Positions 35,263 through 47,289 of a DNA stretch of 64,000 nt are shown in pieces. The notes below the pieces were generated by a model that was given only the letters and a program-made list of their open reading frames with translations, made no database searches and was not told where the DNA came from. The stretch spans positions 9,171,958-9,235,957 of the forward strand of contig CM043875.1 of NCBI GenBank assembly GCA_023846275.1, given 5' to 3'. Origin of the DNA: Vanilla planifolia. Lineage: Eukaryota > Streptophyta > Magnoliopsida > Asparagales > Orchidaceae. The first letter of the stretch is position 1; every line of letters starts with the position of its first letter. The position numbers were made by a program, and so were the translations under genes.

Positions 35263-36947
35263 TGTCACATCCTAGGTTGTGCTTGAATGCAAAGCTCTCA
35301 GGTCGAGCATGCTAGAGGAGGCACTCGTAAGCATCCCTTTGAAACCAAATCGGTTCGAGCTAGATCTTACTAATGACAAATTTCTGAATTGGATGGGTAA
35401 GGTATTGGATCAAGCAAAGTAGTTCTTGAACCAAGTATAAATTTATATGGGTTAAGTTGGAGCTATATAAATCTACATATTATGAGTACGCTCAAATGAT
35501 GAATTCTCAAGTGCACAATAGGGAGCCAGCCCTAATCAAGCTTGAATGTTACTCCCATATAAATTCTTATAGAGTCCAAATAGTTTTCATTCTTTGCAAT
35601 GTGGGACTAAATCCTTTATGCCCATTAACATCCAAAATTGGGAGTGCTCAGTGTCATCCAATCATGCATTTTTGTGATCACGCAATGGAGATCATCTCCA
35701 TTTTTAAATAGTGATCTTAATTGATCCAACTGTCCCTTTGATAAGCTAATCGAATGGTTAATGCTTTTTCTGTTATAACCAATTGATCCTTGCTCAACAT
35801 TTGACGGTCGTGAACTCATCCAACTTCATTAGATAGCTTTCCTTATGAAAAATCTATTTTTGAATCATGCGGCTCCATATAATCCATTTTGAATCCTACG
35901 ATTGAGATCATTCCAAATTTTACTATTGCTTAATTGAATAGTCAAGATCTCATTTGACTTGATCAAATGGCCCTCATCTAATCTAGCTTGATCCAACTGT
36001 CTAGAACTCATCCACCTTTATAGCATTTGATCGGACGATCGAGATCTCCTCTGTGTCAATCCAATAGCTCCAATCAATCATGCATAATGGCTAAGTAACT
36101 AACTATTATATATGTTGTTGCACAAGATATTTTAGAATTTTTTATGAGCTATTAAGAAAACAGTTTTAGGTTATTTGACAATAGCTTTTCAAACAACTTT
36201 TATTTAACTTTCGAATGATTATTACCAAAAGTTTTCTATAAATATCTAACCATTGTGAATGAAATGACTAATAAATGTAAATAAGATTTTAGAATCTCAA
36301 AGAAGAGCTACATTATATTCTAATATCATAAATTTTTCCTGACAGCACCTATAGCTTACGATGACTTGAAATTCCAAATTCTTTTAACTAAGCTCGATTC
36401 TTCTAAGCTTTCATTTTCTTAATTTTCTTTATAATTTTGTGCTATTTGTGCCTTTTTATATTGATAAATAAGCATAGGAAAATTTGTACGTTTTATCGAA
36501 AATTTATTTCTTGCTATATTTTTTATTTTTCTTTTGGGTTTAGTGGCTCTGCATTTGCAAAAGCTTGAGTTCGATTTGATCTTGTAAAAATCTAAGTTGG
36601 AAATAAGCTCCTAAAAGCCTTGGTTATAGTTGAACCCACAAAAGCTAATAGGTTAGAGGTGAATCGTAGTGAAAAATCTCAAATAGGTTAGAGGTGAATA
36701 GTAAGAAAAAATTTCAAGTTATAACTCTTTTACTAGTATAATTTTTCTCGATCTTGGTTGGGGGTATACATAGGTTCTAATTTGAACTAAACCACTAAAA
36801 ATTTTGATATACCATTTCAACTTTTACTTTACTGTTATTAATCATAAAAAGTATGAATTAATATATTTGTAAATCAAAGTTATTTATAAACATAAAATTG
36901 TTTTTACAAGAAATTTTTTAAAAATAGATATAATCTTAAAATTAGCA
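35263..36947. mobile_element. 1.7-kb insert in LTR3, possibly another element's LTR
   Basis: Homology to LTR1/LTR2 is lost across this block. It begins TGTCACATCC, ends GCA and is bordered by AAAATATTT on both sides (35,253-35,261 and 36,948-36,956), though such AT-rich words can match by chance. It is less AT-rich than its host and contains repeated TTGATCCAACTGTC / GATCGGACGATCGAGATC-like words (35,717-36,060), common in plant LTRs, and near its end a GATCTTGGTTGGGGGTATAC stretch (36,752) resembling the R/U5 part of Copia LTRs. No coding remnant is seen; the ORFs at 35,457 (+) and 35,625 (-) overlap each other and look like chance. Confidence 0.45.
36651..36720. repeat. 35-bp direct duplication
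   Basis: GGTTAGAGGTGAAT occurs at 36,651 and 36,686, each followed by a GTAGTGAAAAA / AGTAAGAAAAA segment. Confidence 0.75.
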
Positions 36948-37609
36948 AAAATATTTGAAAACCAAAATTTCACCTCCTTTATAAGATTTGCACACTCATT
37001 TTCACTTCACTAACTTAATTATATACATCAATTTGTATTGAACTTGAGTTCTTTCAAGTCATATTAATTCCACATCCATATAACAACCTTTCTAAGTGAT
37101 TATATCAACAATGTAAGCCTGAATGCATATTATTTTCTTATGTGTCAAGTCAATGTCTTCTTTATTAGTAATATTTGTAATTTTAGCACAATGGCATCAT
37201 AAAATTCTTGTTCAACATCAAAATTTAGGAAACTATTATTATGGTATATCAATTATTATCATTAAATAAAAAGTTCTAAATCAAGAATCATGTTATTAAT
37301 CATACAAATTTAGCTTATTATGAATGACCATAGTTTTTTCTACTTTTATCCTTAACAAACCTTTAAGAATTTGTTTTCACAAAACATAAATTAACCAAGG
37401 AACATCACTTTTTAACACATACAACTCTTAGCTATCATATTATTATCATTAATTTCAATTCCATGCATTCTAAATTGATCTATTTTCAATTCTTACATGA
37501 TTAGATCTAAGCATCCACCACACATCATGTGATCAACAATATATAGTACACATGAAATTGCAACAATTACATTTAGATTTGCATATATCTAAAAATTTCC
37601 CACTTTAGT

Positions 37610-38110
37610 AAAGAAAAATCACAAGGTAATGTGTATATTTTATGTTTCAAATTAAATTATGAACTACAACAATTGATTTTGTAAAGAAGTGTTTATATTT
37701 TATGTTCAAAATTAAACCATGAGTTGCAGCATACCAAATTTACAAAATAGTGCTTAAATTTAATGGTTTAAATCAAAACTATGAAATACAACAAGCTAAT
37801 TTTTCAATGTAACTCTTATATTTATTCTTCCAAAATGAAATATGAGCTACAATAGTTGATTTTGCAAAGAAATGTTTATATTTTATGTTTCAAATTAAAC
37901 CATGAGCTACAACATACAAGTTTTACTAGACATTGTTTATATTTTAAGTGCTACATTAAATTGAGAGTTGATACATACTGGATTTACAAAGTAGTGCTTA
38001 TAGCTAATGTTTTTTGTTACATTCAAAAGCCACAGCATGTTGTTTTCACCATTAAATAGGTATAACAAATCATGTTCTTACACTAACTGAGCTACAGTTA
38101 GCTGATTTCT
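37610..38110. repeat. Minisatellite of about 61 bp, 7-8 copies
   Basis: A GTGTTTATATTTTATGTT-like phrase recurs at about 37,629, 37,689, 37,749, 37,811, 37,872, 37,935 and 37,993 (spacings 58-63). Each unit continues with AAATTAAACCATGAGCTACAACA-like sequence. Units are diverged but in constant order. The array lies in the right half of LTR3 and is not present in LTR1 or LTR2. Confidence 0.8.
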
Positions 38111-38809
38111 CAATAAAAGCACCATATTCTTATTAAATGGGGAATAAAAGATTGCCAATTTCATAATTTAGAACCATTACATGTAATATTTGTACCAAAT
38201 TGAGAATTATATTTCAATTTCAACAACATAACAAAGATCGTTCAAGTAATATCATCTATTAGGTAACATATTTATCATGCCCTATTAAATCAAGAATTAA
38301 AGCATTCCAAGGTAATAAAATATCAAATGTTCCTTCATTAACCAAAGAATAATTGTTAACCAACATATATTATTTACAAAATAGTTTATTTTAAATATCT
38401 AACACACTTCTATATTTAGGTTCAACGCATGAGATTCCTATCTCTTGAACCATTCAAAGGTTTACACCATTTTAGAGTCCTTTTTCTTCACAATTTAGGC
38501 TTGTAATTTCCTCTTCTTCTTCATACTTGGCCTTGACTTTCCTTTCTTGGCTCCTCTTGTTGGCCCTTTTGGAGCATACATTAAACTTCATTGAATTAAC
38601 TCCTAAATCATGGAAAGTTTGTTAGGCTACCTAGGAGTTTCCTCCAGTATCCTTATCTCACAACTCAGGCATGTAAGGGTTTGACCAAATCTTCACTTTC
38701 TTTTTCCTATAATTATCTCTATCTAGGTCATTTCCAATTATTAGATCTAGGGAAATTTAATTTTCAATAATTAGGATCAAAAGTAACTTAAATACAAAAC
38801 TCAATTTAT

Positions 38810-39400
38810 TTAGTGTCTTAAAATCGTGCTATTGCTATATCGATAATGTATTATATGATAAGGCAGATTCATTATTACCACCCAATGGTTCCACTGATTA
38901 TACTTGTATGTTATTGTATTCATACTTGCATGATACATTTTGCACCAATCACTATTTGTATCCCAATGGATATTTCTCTCTTTGTTGAACATACTTATAC
39001 AACTATTATAATTTCTTTCCTCATCACCATACTTGTATGACACATTACATTCATACTAGTATGTTCATAGTATAACTTAAACCAATTCCTACTTTCTACA
39101 TTTTTGTTCTTATATGATGGCATGATTTAGAATGATTAAAGTTTTGTGCTTGTTCACACTTATATCCCAATTGCTATTATTGTCAAATCATATTATATGT
39201 TTGTCTAATATTATACTATATGATATTCACAACAGAGCTTTAGGTTTTATGCCCTCATCATACCGTATAATCTTCTACGTCATATTATATGTTTCTCATT
39301 AAACATATTTAGCTACACCATAACTTTATCACATAAATTTTATATGCTTTTAATTCATAAATTCAAATGAGGATTAAAATACTTGGTTAGTAAATTTAAT
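38810..39400. repeat. Block of dispersed CATACTTGTATGA-type words within LTR3
   Basis: Many short near-palindromic words (CATACTTGTATG, CATACTAGTATG, TATCATACTA) crowd this stretch. Similar words crowd 41,830-42,610 in LTR4 and, more weakly, 51,970-52,290. The overlapping ORFs at 38,810 (-) and 38,846 (+) are products of this palindromic composition. Confidence 0.5.
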
Positions 39401-39410
39401 GGTTGTAACA

Positions 39411-39900
39411 ACTTTTCAATTCAAATTATTAAAAAATAATATCTCCTTACATAACATGGATTCTAAATATTCATAATGAAAATATGAATGGGTCAAATTA
39501 TCTATTGAACAAATATGAAAACCTTAGAAATAAACTTAGGACTCATAATACAAATCCCTAGAAGCATTATTCTTAATCCTTATCCTTAATTTCTAATCAA
39601 GATTAAAATTACCTCCTCTAATCTTTAATCTCAAAACTTTATACATGAACTCAAAATTCATAACACCAAATCCCTAAAAACTCTAACCCATATTCTAATG
39701 GCTAATATGTAATCCTTATTTCACTAACCCTTTCACTAATCCCTAATCTTAAAACCTTAGAAATAAACTCAAAACTTATCAAAGAAAATCTTTAAAAAAT
39801 CTAAACCTATGTATATTCCTAAACATTGTACAATAGATCTAGAAGACTTTGAGGATGTTGGTAAATAGACTTGTTACTCAAAAATAGGATAGGTGGGTGG
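39411..39900. repeat. Continuation of the third 0.75-kb repeat unit
   Basis: Resumes where the unit was cut at 32,691: ACATAACATGGATTCTAAATATTCATAATG matches the units at 31,180 and 31,970, followed by the same AAACTCATAA / CCCTAAAAAC run and a TGTTGGTAAATAGACTTGTTACTCAAAAATAGG end matching 31,570-31,605. Confidence 0.8.
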
Positions 39901-40658
39901 GGGAGTTTGTGAAATCCTTGATATAAAGACTTTGAAGCTCATAATTTTAGTGGTCGTAAAACACTCGATCATATTTAGGACTTTGGGTACCATTTACCTT
40001 GTTATGTTCTCCCTTAATGAATTAATGAGAGAAAGAATGGATTATAGTTTCTAGTAAAGAAATAGTAAAAAGTAATAATCCCTTACCAAACTACCCTTAC
40101 AAGAGGGAGACCATCCACCATAGAGCTTTCACTCAAGGTGGAATTACTTCCTACCTAATTGGTAGATTTATGATGAGATCCTTCAAGTTAGCTTCAAGAA
40201 AGGATGTTGTTTCCTTGATTAAACAAATGGCTCACAACTCTTAGTTTGGGACAACCTTGACTTCTTAAAAACCTCAATTATGAGTGTTCATGATCATGAT
40301 GGATGCTCAAATTTACATATTTTAAGCAATGACCATCATGTTAAAACTTCTAAAAGAAAAGGTCACAACTTCAACCATTATTCTCAAATAAAGATGCTAG
40401 TTAAGGTCACCTTCAGTACACATATGGTTAAGAAAACCCTTTTAATTCTAACAAAGAAGAAAGAGCAAGACTAGATTGGGCTTCTCTAGTTAGGCCTTAT
40501 TAGAGCTATAAAAGGGTTAGTAATAGCTTGTTCTCCTCTTATCTCCACCCATGCTACCCAAGGAAGAGCTTTTTTGACAAAAGGTACCTGGGAGCCTTTG
40601 TTAAAGAAACATAGAGGTTAAAGCTATTCCTAAGGCATATGATTTAATGTTTAAGATA
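39901..40658. other. Unassigned stretch with one TATA-like site
   Basis: No retroelement protein is recognised. A 64-codon plus-strand ORF (40,280-40,474) has no known motif. CTATAAAAGGG at 40,508-40,518, after GGGCTTCTCTAGTTAGGCC, looks like an LTR or gene promoter core, but no transcript unit follows before LTR4. Confidence 0.4.
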
Positions 40659-43600
40659 TGTCTAGAAAATTTAGCAAATTATATTTTTTATTTTATTTTA
40701 AAAAATCTCTGAGTGCAATACAACCTATGTACCAATCAATAGATTGGGTTAGCTACTTTCAACTCCTTGTTGATGTTCAAACTATAAGTCACTATTCATA
40801 TTTTGATCATCATACTAGTGGTGTGTTGTCATGAATGAACCATCCCTTACAAGTCACCTAGCCAATTGAGAGATAGGTTCACTTTAGAGTGGGGTGACCC
40901 ACTAACATACATTAGTGGTTATGATGTAGCTGTATGGAAAATTGCCAACAAACCATCATGAAAATCCATATATCACTTAAAATGCTAATATATATATATA
41001 TACTAAATAAAACCAATAAAAAAAATATGTAGAGTTCAATTAGTGTTTGCTACAATCATGATAATTAACAAATGCAAATGTTATTATGCACATTAAACTT
41101 ATCTACTACAAACTAAAACATCATAACTAAAAAGTTGAATGATAAGATTATTACAATGCACTGAGTTTGTCACCCCAACTCTGACTCCAAACACAACCTC
41201 TTAACTCTCTAGACCTACATGTAATGGAAGAGGCACAAGAGTTTTAAGTGGTTTACAAAAATATTTGCCTACATTCACCCCTAATCGACCTAATCAGTCT
41301 TCCTTTAAAGCCAACACCCTTTCGCTATGGGTGAGTGCAAACCATGCAACTGCTCCCTTTTTGCCCTGAGCGATGTAAGAGTCACCTCACTCAAAGTGTG
41401 TAATAATAGCCTAAATAAGTTTATAGCACTTATACAAAACAATTCATATAGTCATATACCATATACTTGAGAAAATAATATGACACAAAATGAAAATAAG
41501 TTAGAAGGATGTTACTAATAAAGATTCTTGGCACTTATGTATAATGATTGAAAGATTATGTAAATGAACTTAGAATAATATAATAGGAGAAAGAAGTTCC
41601 TCACTTTAAAGCTCAACTTGTGGCTATGATCTTTATTTTACTTTTAAAATGATTTAATATTGACTTATTTTTTTATTAATCTTAAAAACCACTTTTATTT
41701 ATATGAATCAAAAGAATATATGCAAATCAAGAAGTTCTAATGGCTAAAATCTCATTTGTAAATTGATTGAGCTAGTTATTTCTCTTTAAGGATACTAATC
41801 ATATTATGATGATTATAAGGTCGTATAACATGTTATGTATTACACTTGAATTACCAGCATGATATGTCTATCTATTTAGCTTATTTTTATATCTCTTAAG
41901 TTATTATACTTATATCATGAATGCATTATATTGTATGATTAAAACAAAACAACTAAATCGTAATCTTGAGCTCTTAAAAAATGTTGCCTAGTGCAAAATC
42001 ATATAATATAATATATTGTATAAGAAATTTGTTTTAGTAATCAAGAATGATCATATTCATATGATAATTGAATCATACTAATATGACACTAATATGCCTA
42101 ATAAATGACTAAGAGCTCAAAAAAGAAAATTCTTGGATAAGTATGTATTATACTAGTATAACAATAGTATTGTATTAATATGACAAAAATCTATTCAAAA
42201 TTTATCTAAGTAAAAGATTTGGCATCACTTATTAGATTGATCATACCTATATAAAGTATGTAATATACTTGCATGATAATACACATTTTAATTTAATTAA
42301 CTTGATTGTATTGGTATAATTATTAGATTATACACTACAATGAATTCAAGACACTTATATTCTATGTTCTAAATTCTTAGTGCAAACCTTACTAAAGGTA
42401 CAAATACGAAGATCTCATCATACTTATATAACACTACAAACTTTGCTACACATACTAAACATCACTTAGTCTAATCCTCCAATGACTATATCATACTATA
42501 CAAAATATGGTATCATACTATACAAAGCTCCAAGTTACACACCTCACACACACACTTTATAAGTTTCCTTTTAAAATACTAGTATAATAAGAATGTTGTA
42601 CTAATAAGAATAGTGTAATCTTTGCAAATCTCTTAGGTTTGCACCAGGCCATTGCACTGTTTGATGTCATGCAATGTAGATAGTATTATATAATAACTAA
42701 ATCATACAAATACAAAACAATACAAATGATGCATTAATTAAATAATTTTGAAAACTAAAAATTGATCAATTTAGAACATTCAAAGCTATGTAATTAAGTT
42801 CATTCTTGTAGATTTATATGTATGTAAACATGTATAAAATGTATGTCATATGATCTCTGAAATTTAATGTACTTAAGTAAAATAATGTAATCTTACGTGT
42901 CATATCATTATCAAGTAATATATTTAATAATTTTAACTCAAGATAAAGTGTATATGATGAGCTTTGAATGGACATCCACTCCACTAAGAGCTAGAATAAT
43001 AGCTCCATGATTTGTAAGTTGAGCTATACTTGAGCAAACAAAAACACTCCTTAACAAGTCTACATATTTGGATTACTCTATAAAAAACACTTGATCAATA
43101 TTTTCAATTGAATATTCCTTATTTAATGTTGAGATGCATGATTTAAAAATCACTTAAGTGAAATCATTAATAACAATAACACAATAGTTTTGTTATAAAA
43201 AAAAGTGATGCAAGACTAAGGTTTTGATAGATTGAGCCTAGATCCAAATCAACCTATCTAGGATCTAACTTAAGATTAGGCTTATTTATTATCCTATCAA
43301 GGATATCTTGAGGTTTTCGTAAAATCCTAACTAGCTTATTGGTGTATCTTAGGGTTTTCTCAATACCCTAACTAACTTAGGATATCTTAAGGTGTATTCT
43401 AAACCTTAAACAAAGTATTTGGGGTTTCTTAGGGTTTCTTAAAAATTCTTAAGCTAGGATTACCACAACTACCTAGATTCCTCTTTTAGAGTTAGTTCTT
43501 AACCCTAAATAATATCTATGTTCCTTATTATGTGTCTTTTATCTTATTTAGGCTTTTATTTGAGCTTTCATTCAAAGCCTAAACTCAAGATATAAACCTA

Positions 43601-45695
43601 ACTCTTTCTCTTATTATCATTAAGCTTAAGTTCTCCTTAGTCTCTAAAAAATGCTATTCCTTTTGAAGCTTGGACTCACATAAGCTCCACTAGTGGCTCT
43701 TCCATGCCTATAAGGCAAACTTGAGCCACAACACCCTTCCCCTTGGTCTCTCTTGAGCCACTCACGACCCCAAAATATCATCTAAGGGTTTTGACCTATG
43801 CCCTAAGATCCTTAAAGGACCCACTCATGGTCTTGCCATTAATCTTAAGTCATTCCTTGGTTTTAATTAAGTTTTAACTTCACCACCTAGCCCCTTGATC
43901 AAACCTTAACACCTTTCTTAAGGCCATACTTGTGCCCCTCTCTCAATGTTAACCTTTGTTTAGAATTTAACCCAAGAGTGTCTTTAATCTTAAGCCTCTT
44001 TTATGGTATCCTCAAGAACTCACCAAGTGTTCCACATTCTTGGTCATATGCTTAAATCTTATGTTAAAGTTACATTTTCCACATCAATTCATAAGGATCT
44101 TTATAAGCTAAAACTTGGGACAATCTTTAATTCTTTTTATGGTTTATCACAAGGCACCTTACCCTAAACCTCTCTTTTTAAGGCTATCCATGGCCTTATA
44201 TAACATTAAATTAAAGAGTTAGGGTTACCCAAGAGCCTCAAGCTATACCTAAAACTTGGTTTAAGGAATCCACTCCACTTAACCCTAAGACTACCTTCTA
44301 AATAAAGTTGAGCACCACAACATAAAATTTTACCATGGTTAAAACACTCCATCCTCTTACTAAGTCTACCCCCTCTCAACCTTAGCCTCCTCCTAAGGCC
44401 AAAATGGAGACCCTCAAGCATCCATAAGGAAATGTGAAAGCTCCATCTACAATAGAAGTGATCTAAGATCCTTAGTAGTCCTCTTAAAACTTTCAAAGCC
44501 CTTTGTTGAACATTATCATCTAGCCATAAGGCTTACCTAAGACTATATGCATCTCATGGCCATAAGAATTCATCATCTATGGTTCAACATTCTTGGGAAA
44601 AATACAAGATTTGAAAGATCACAACATATAAGCTTAGTTTCTAGAATTATTATTGAATTAACATGCTAGTAAAAATCTCATCATGGCATGGATTTAATTC
44701 ATGGAAAGCACAAGTTTATAACATAAAATAAATTTCTATTTTTCATGTAAAACATGATTACAATGACCATATTAATAAAACCTAGGAAATTATCTTATTA
44801 TGACAACACAAAGCTCATGCCATCTAATGCACTATCTAGGTTTTTCACATGGAAAAATGATAATAGCAATCTTGTTAAGAAAGCATAGAGCTAGTTCATG
44901 CATGTAGTATCAAAATAGTTTTAACCCTGCATAAATATTTAATTTATTCACATATCCTTAAGGGTCATCACCTTAAACCATGTAGTGGGCTTCACTAATG
45001 GATGCACCTCCTTCTCTTCAAGATTTTAATTTTCTCTTCTTCTTCCTTTCTCAAATTCTTCCTCTTTCTTCTCATGGTTAGGGTATTCCAAAAACTCTAA
45101 AAGAACTATCCCATATAACTTTATACAGTTAACTTAATCAATAGATTTAAGGTTCCTTAAGAAAGATTTTGGCTATGGTTAAGGTTTGCATTTGACACCT
45201 TCTTAAAATCTAGGCATATATAAGAGATTTGAATTTGACTTAATTGATCCCCTTCCACCTATATTTTAGGTGCCTAAGGGAAATCTCACAAAAGGAAACC
45301 TTATCACTCGACTTGGGAAAGGTTCATCCTAGCCACTTATCTCAAAAATCCAAATCATAAAGTCATGGATTTAAAGTTTAAACTTTCCTTAAAGATATAT
45401 CATATCTAAACAAAACTTAAAACCTGACCTTGGTTAGATCTAAACCACTTTAAAATGCATTAATATAATAAATATACCCTTGATTAGCTTTATTACATCA
45501 AATATTCAAAGAAAATATTCTAAATGCATTTAAATAACCAAGCTTGAAAGAAAAGGCATACCTTAAGCTAACTTAGAGCTTGCTAAATTCCTATATAGGT
45601 TGGCTAACTTGAGTGGTGTAATAATAGAGGGAGTGTAATTTATAATGCAACATGAAATTGTCACTCCAATATTCTAAATTCTTGGTGTATACTCA
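40659..45695 (-). repeat. LTR4, long Del-like LTR, probably solo
   Basis: The left edge TGTCTAGAAAA leads within about 60 bp to ACCTATGTACCAATCAATAGATTGGGTTAG, equivalent to LTR2 17,080-17,110 and LTR5 63,610-63,655. The interior carries the same alternation of CCTAAGG/AACCCTAA words (43,220-44,560) as other Del LTRs, and a CTTCTCTTC / TCATGGTTAGGG segment (45,010-45,090) like that of LTR1 and LTR2 near their right ends. No primer-binding site precedes it and no pol follows, so it may be solo; target duplications are not convincing. The right boundary is approximate. The 96-codon minus ORF at 44,206 is chance, and a TA microsatellite lies at 40,988-41,002. Confidence 0.6.
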
Positions 45696-47289
45696 AGTCA
45701 AACATAAGAGTTTGAGCAACATCAAGGACATGTTGATCCTTCCATTTAGTAATGCTATTTCAGTGAGATATATATTGCTATTTCAGTGAGATATATATTC
45801 ACAAAAAACTTAGTGAAATATGACACAAGAGGTGAAAAAATTGGAATTGTGATTGAATGAACTCTAAAGTAATGATATTATTAAGTTATCATACTAGTAT
45901 AAAATTAAATACTTATATCTTTAAAGAAATTGAATATAAGTAAGAATTTTAAACACCTCTTACAAAGATGAATCCAAGTAATTCTTGCATGGCCATAGAA
46001 AAATAACAAAATACACATTACCAAGTTCTTATAATTGTATAAAATTAAATCTCTACTTCTTTATAGAATCTTTTAAGAATAAGTTAAAAATACACACTAT
46101 TTAATAAGATGAACTCAAGCAATTCTGAGATGATCATGAAAAAGATAATAAAATAAATATACTATATGTGTGTAAGAAATGGAGTGGCCCCCTAATGTTT
46201 GAATAACTCAAATCAAAAGGAAAACAACTACAAGAGGAAGGAAAGGAAGATAATTGATTCTCAAAAAATTCAAAAAGATTACATTCAATTTTATTTTGGT
46301 ATAAATGAGTCAAGGAAAACTTGCAAAGATGTAATAATGCAAGGTGTCTTGTATAATAATGTCAATGGTAAGGAAATATAGTTTAGCATAAAATAGAACG
46401 TATAAATAAATATAAACACTCCTTAATTAAATACCACAATGAATAGACTTCTTCATATTAACATCCTAAAAATAATAAGCTATAGGAAAGTTCAATATAT
46501 GTGATTTAATATAAAAATGAATTAATTATATGATCTAATGGTTACCCTTATTGAAGAAGGAAATTCATAATGTCTCAAGACATATGAAAGAGTTTTAAGA
46601 GACCACCAAAATGAGAATCAAATAATGTTCAAGAGTATGGTGTCATTGATAAGGAAAGAGAAAACCTTAATAACCATCTTAAATCTTAAGACACACCTAT
46701 AGAAGTCAAGCATCACTCTCTATATCTCAAGAAGAGCAATAAAAGAGTATGATAGTCATGAGGTGATGTTAGAGCTTAGGTTAAGACAATTTAGAACATC
46801 AATAAAGAAGAAAGTTTTGCAACAAGCCTCAAGAATACTCTCAAAGAGCTTTAAGCACTTTAAAAGTGTCATGCAAACTACCAAGAGTAAAAAAGGATGT
46901 TTCAAAGGTCATTATTTTCAAAGATATTAAGAGCATCAGCACCATAGGCAAATCATCTTTTCTACATTTGAGGATTTGGAGTCTCCATGGTTACACAATT
47001 TTTTATGCCTTTAATAAGAAATTTTAATTGTTTCATTTTAATATTTTTTATGTTTATCTAAATAACCATAATAATTGAGTAAAGGTTTTTAAAAATGGAA
47101 TGTTAGAAGTCTTAGATAAATCTTTAATTGTTAATACTATCAAGCTACTCCTAATCACAAAATCTTGGGTTTATTATTAAAATGAATGAGCCTTAAGAGG
47201 ACGATAGGGAGGGGTTGAAATTAAGTGTTTTAAGAAAACTTTTGATTATTATTTTAAATTATTTTTCTAAAATAATAAGGTAATTGATT
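45696..47289. other. Unassigned AT-rich sequence between LTR4 and TR-GAG2
   Basis: Includes a perfect 23-bp duplication (45,753-45,798) and a 60-codon lysine-rich plus ORF (46,199-46,381) without a recognisable domain. Near 47,197-47,225 AAGAGGACGATAGGGAGGGG resembles a polypurine or LTR-type motif, so part of this may be a decayed LTR. Integrase of the Del element whose RT starts at 50,437 would be expected here but is absent. Confidence 0.45.
45753..45798. repeat. Perfect 23-bp tandem duplication
   Basis: TGCTATTTCAGTGAGATATA plus TAT occurs twice with no differences, at 45,753 and 45,776. Identity suggests a recent slippage event. Confidence 0.9.

Larger units (their letters stand above)
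32692..39410 (-). repeat. LTR3, solo Del-like LTR with a nested insert
   Basis: The left edge TATCAACACC matches the LTR1/LTR2 edges. GTACCAATTAATGTATTTAACTAG, then TCCATATAATAC, follow as in LTR2. The right half shares TCTTGAACC--T--A-AGGTTTACACCATTTT and CTTCTTCTTC segments with the right ends of LTR1 and LTR2 (38,430-38,600). No internal region with a primer site flanks it on either side, and 5-bp direct repeats border it, so it is a solo LTR left by recombination between two LTRs. Without the 1.7-kb insert it is about 5.0 kb, longer than LTR1, LTR2 and LTR6, partly from local tandem repeats. Confidence 0.75.

Noticed and set aside
35340..35370. tRNA B-box-like GGTTCGAGC
   Set aside because: No A box at the right distance and no cloverleaf can be drawn.
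36752..36790. Firm call of a Copia element from the GATCTTGGTTGGGGGTATAC stretch
   Set aside because: One short LTR-like phrase without primer site or coding region is too little; kept only as a possibility.
38810..39043. Pair of fully overlapping ORFs on opposite strands
   Set aside because: Both arise from near-palindromic CATACTTGTATG-type words; no coding signal.
43320..43450. Telomere-like TTAGGGTTT words
   Set aside because: Only scattered single words such as TTAGGGTTTTC and TTAGGGTTTCT occur, with no regular 7-bp array. They belong to LTR4.
44206..44496. 96-codon minus ORF rich in Leu and Arg
   Set aside because: Lies inside LTR4. The composition comes from the CCTAAG/AACCCT words of the LTR, and the other LTRs are not open there.
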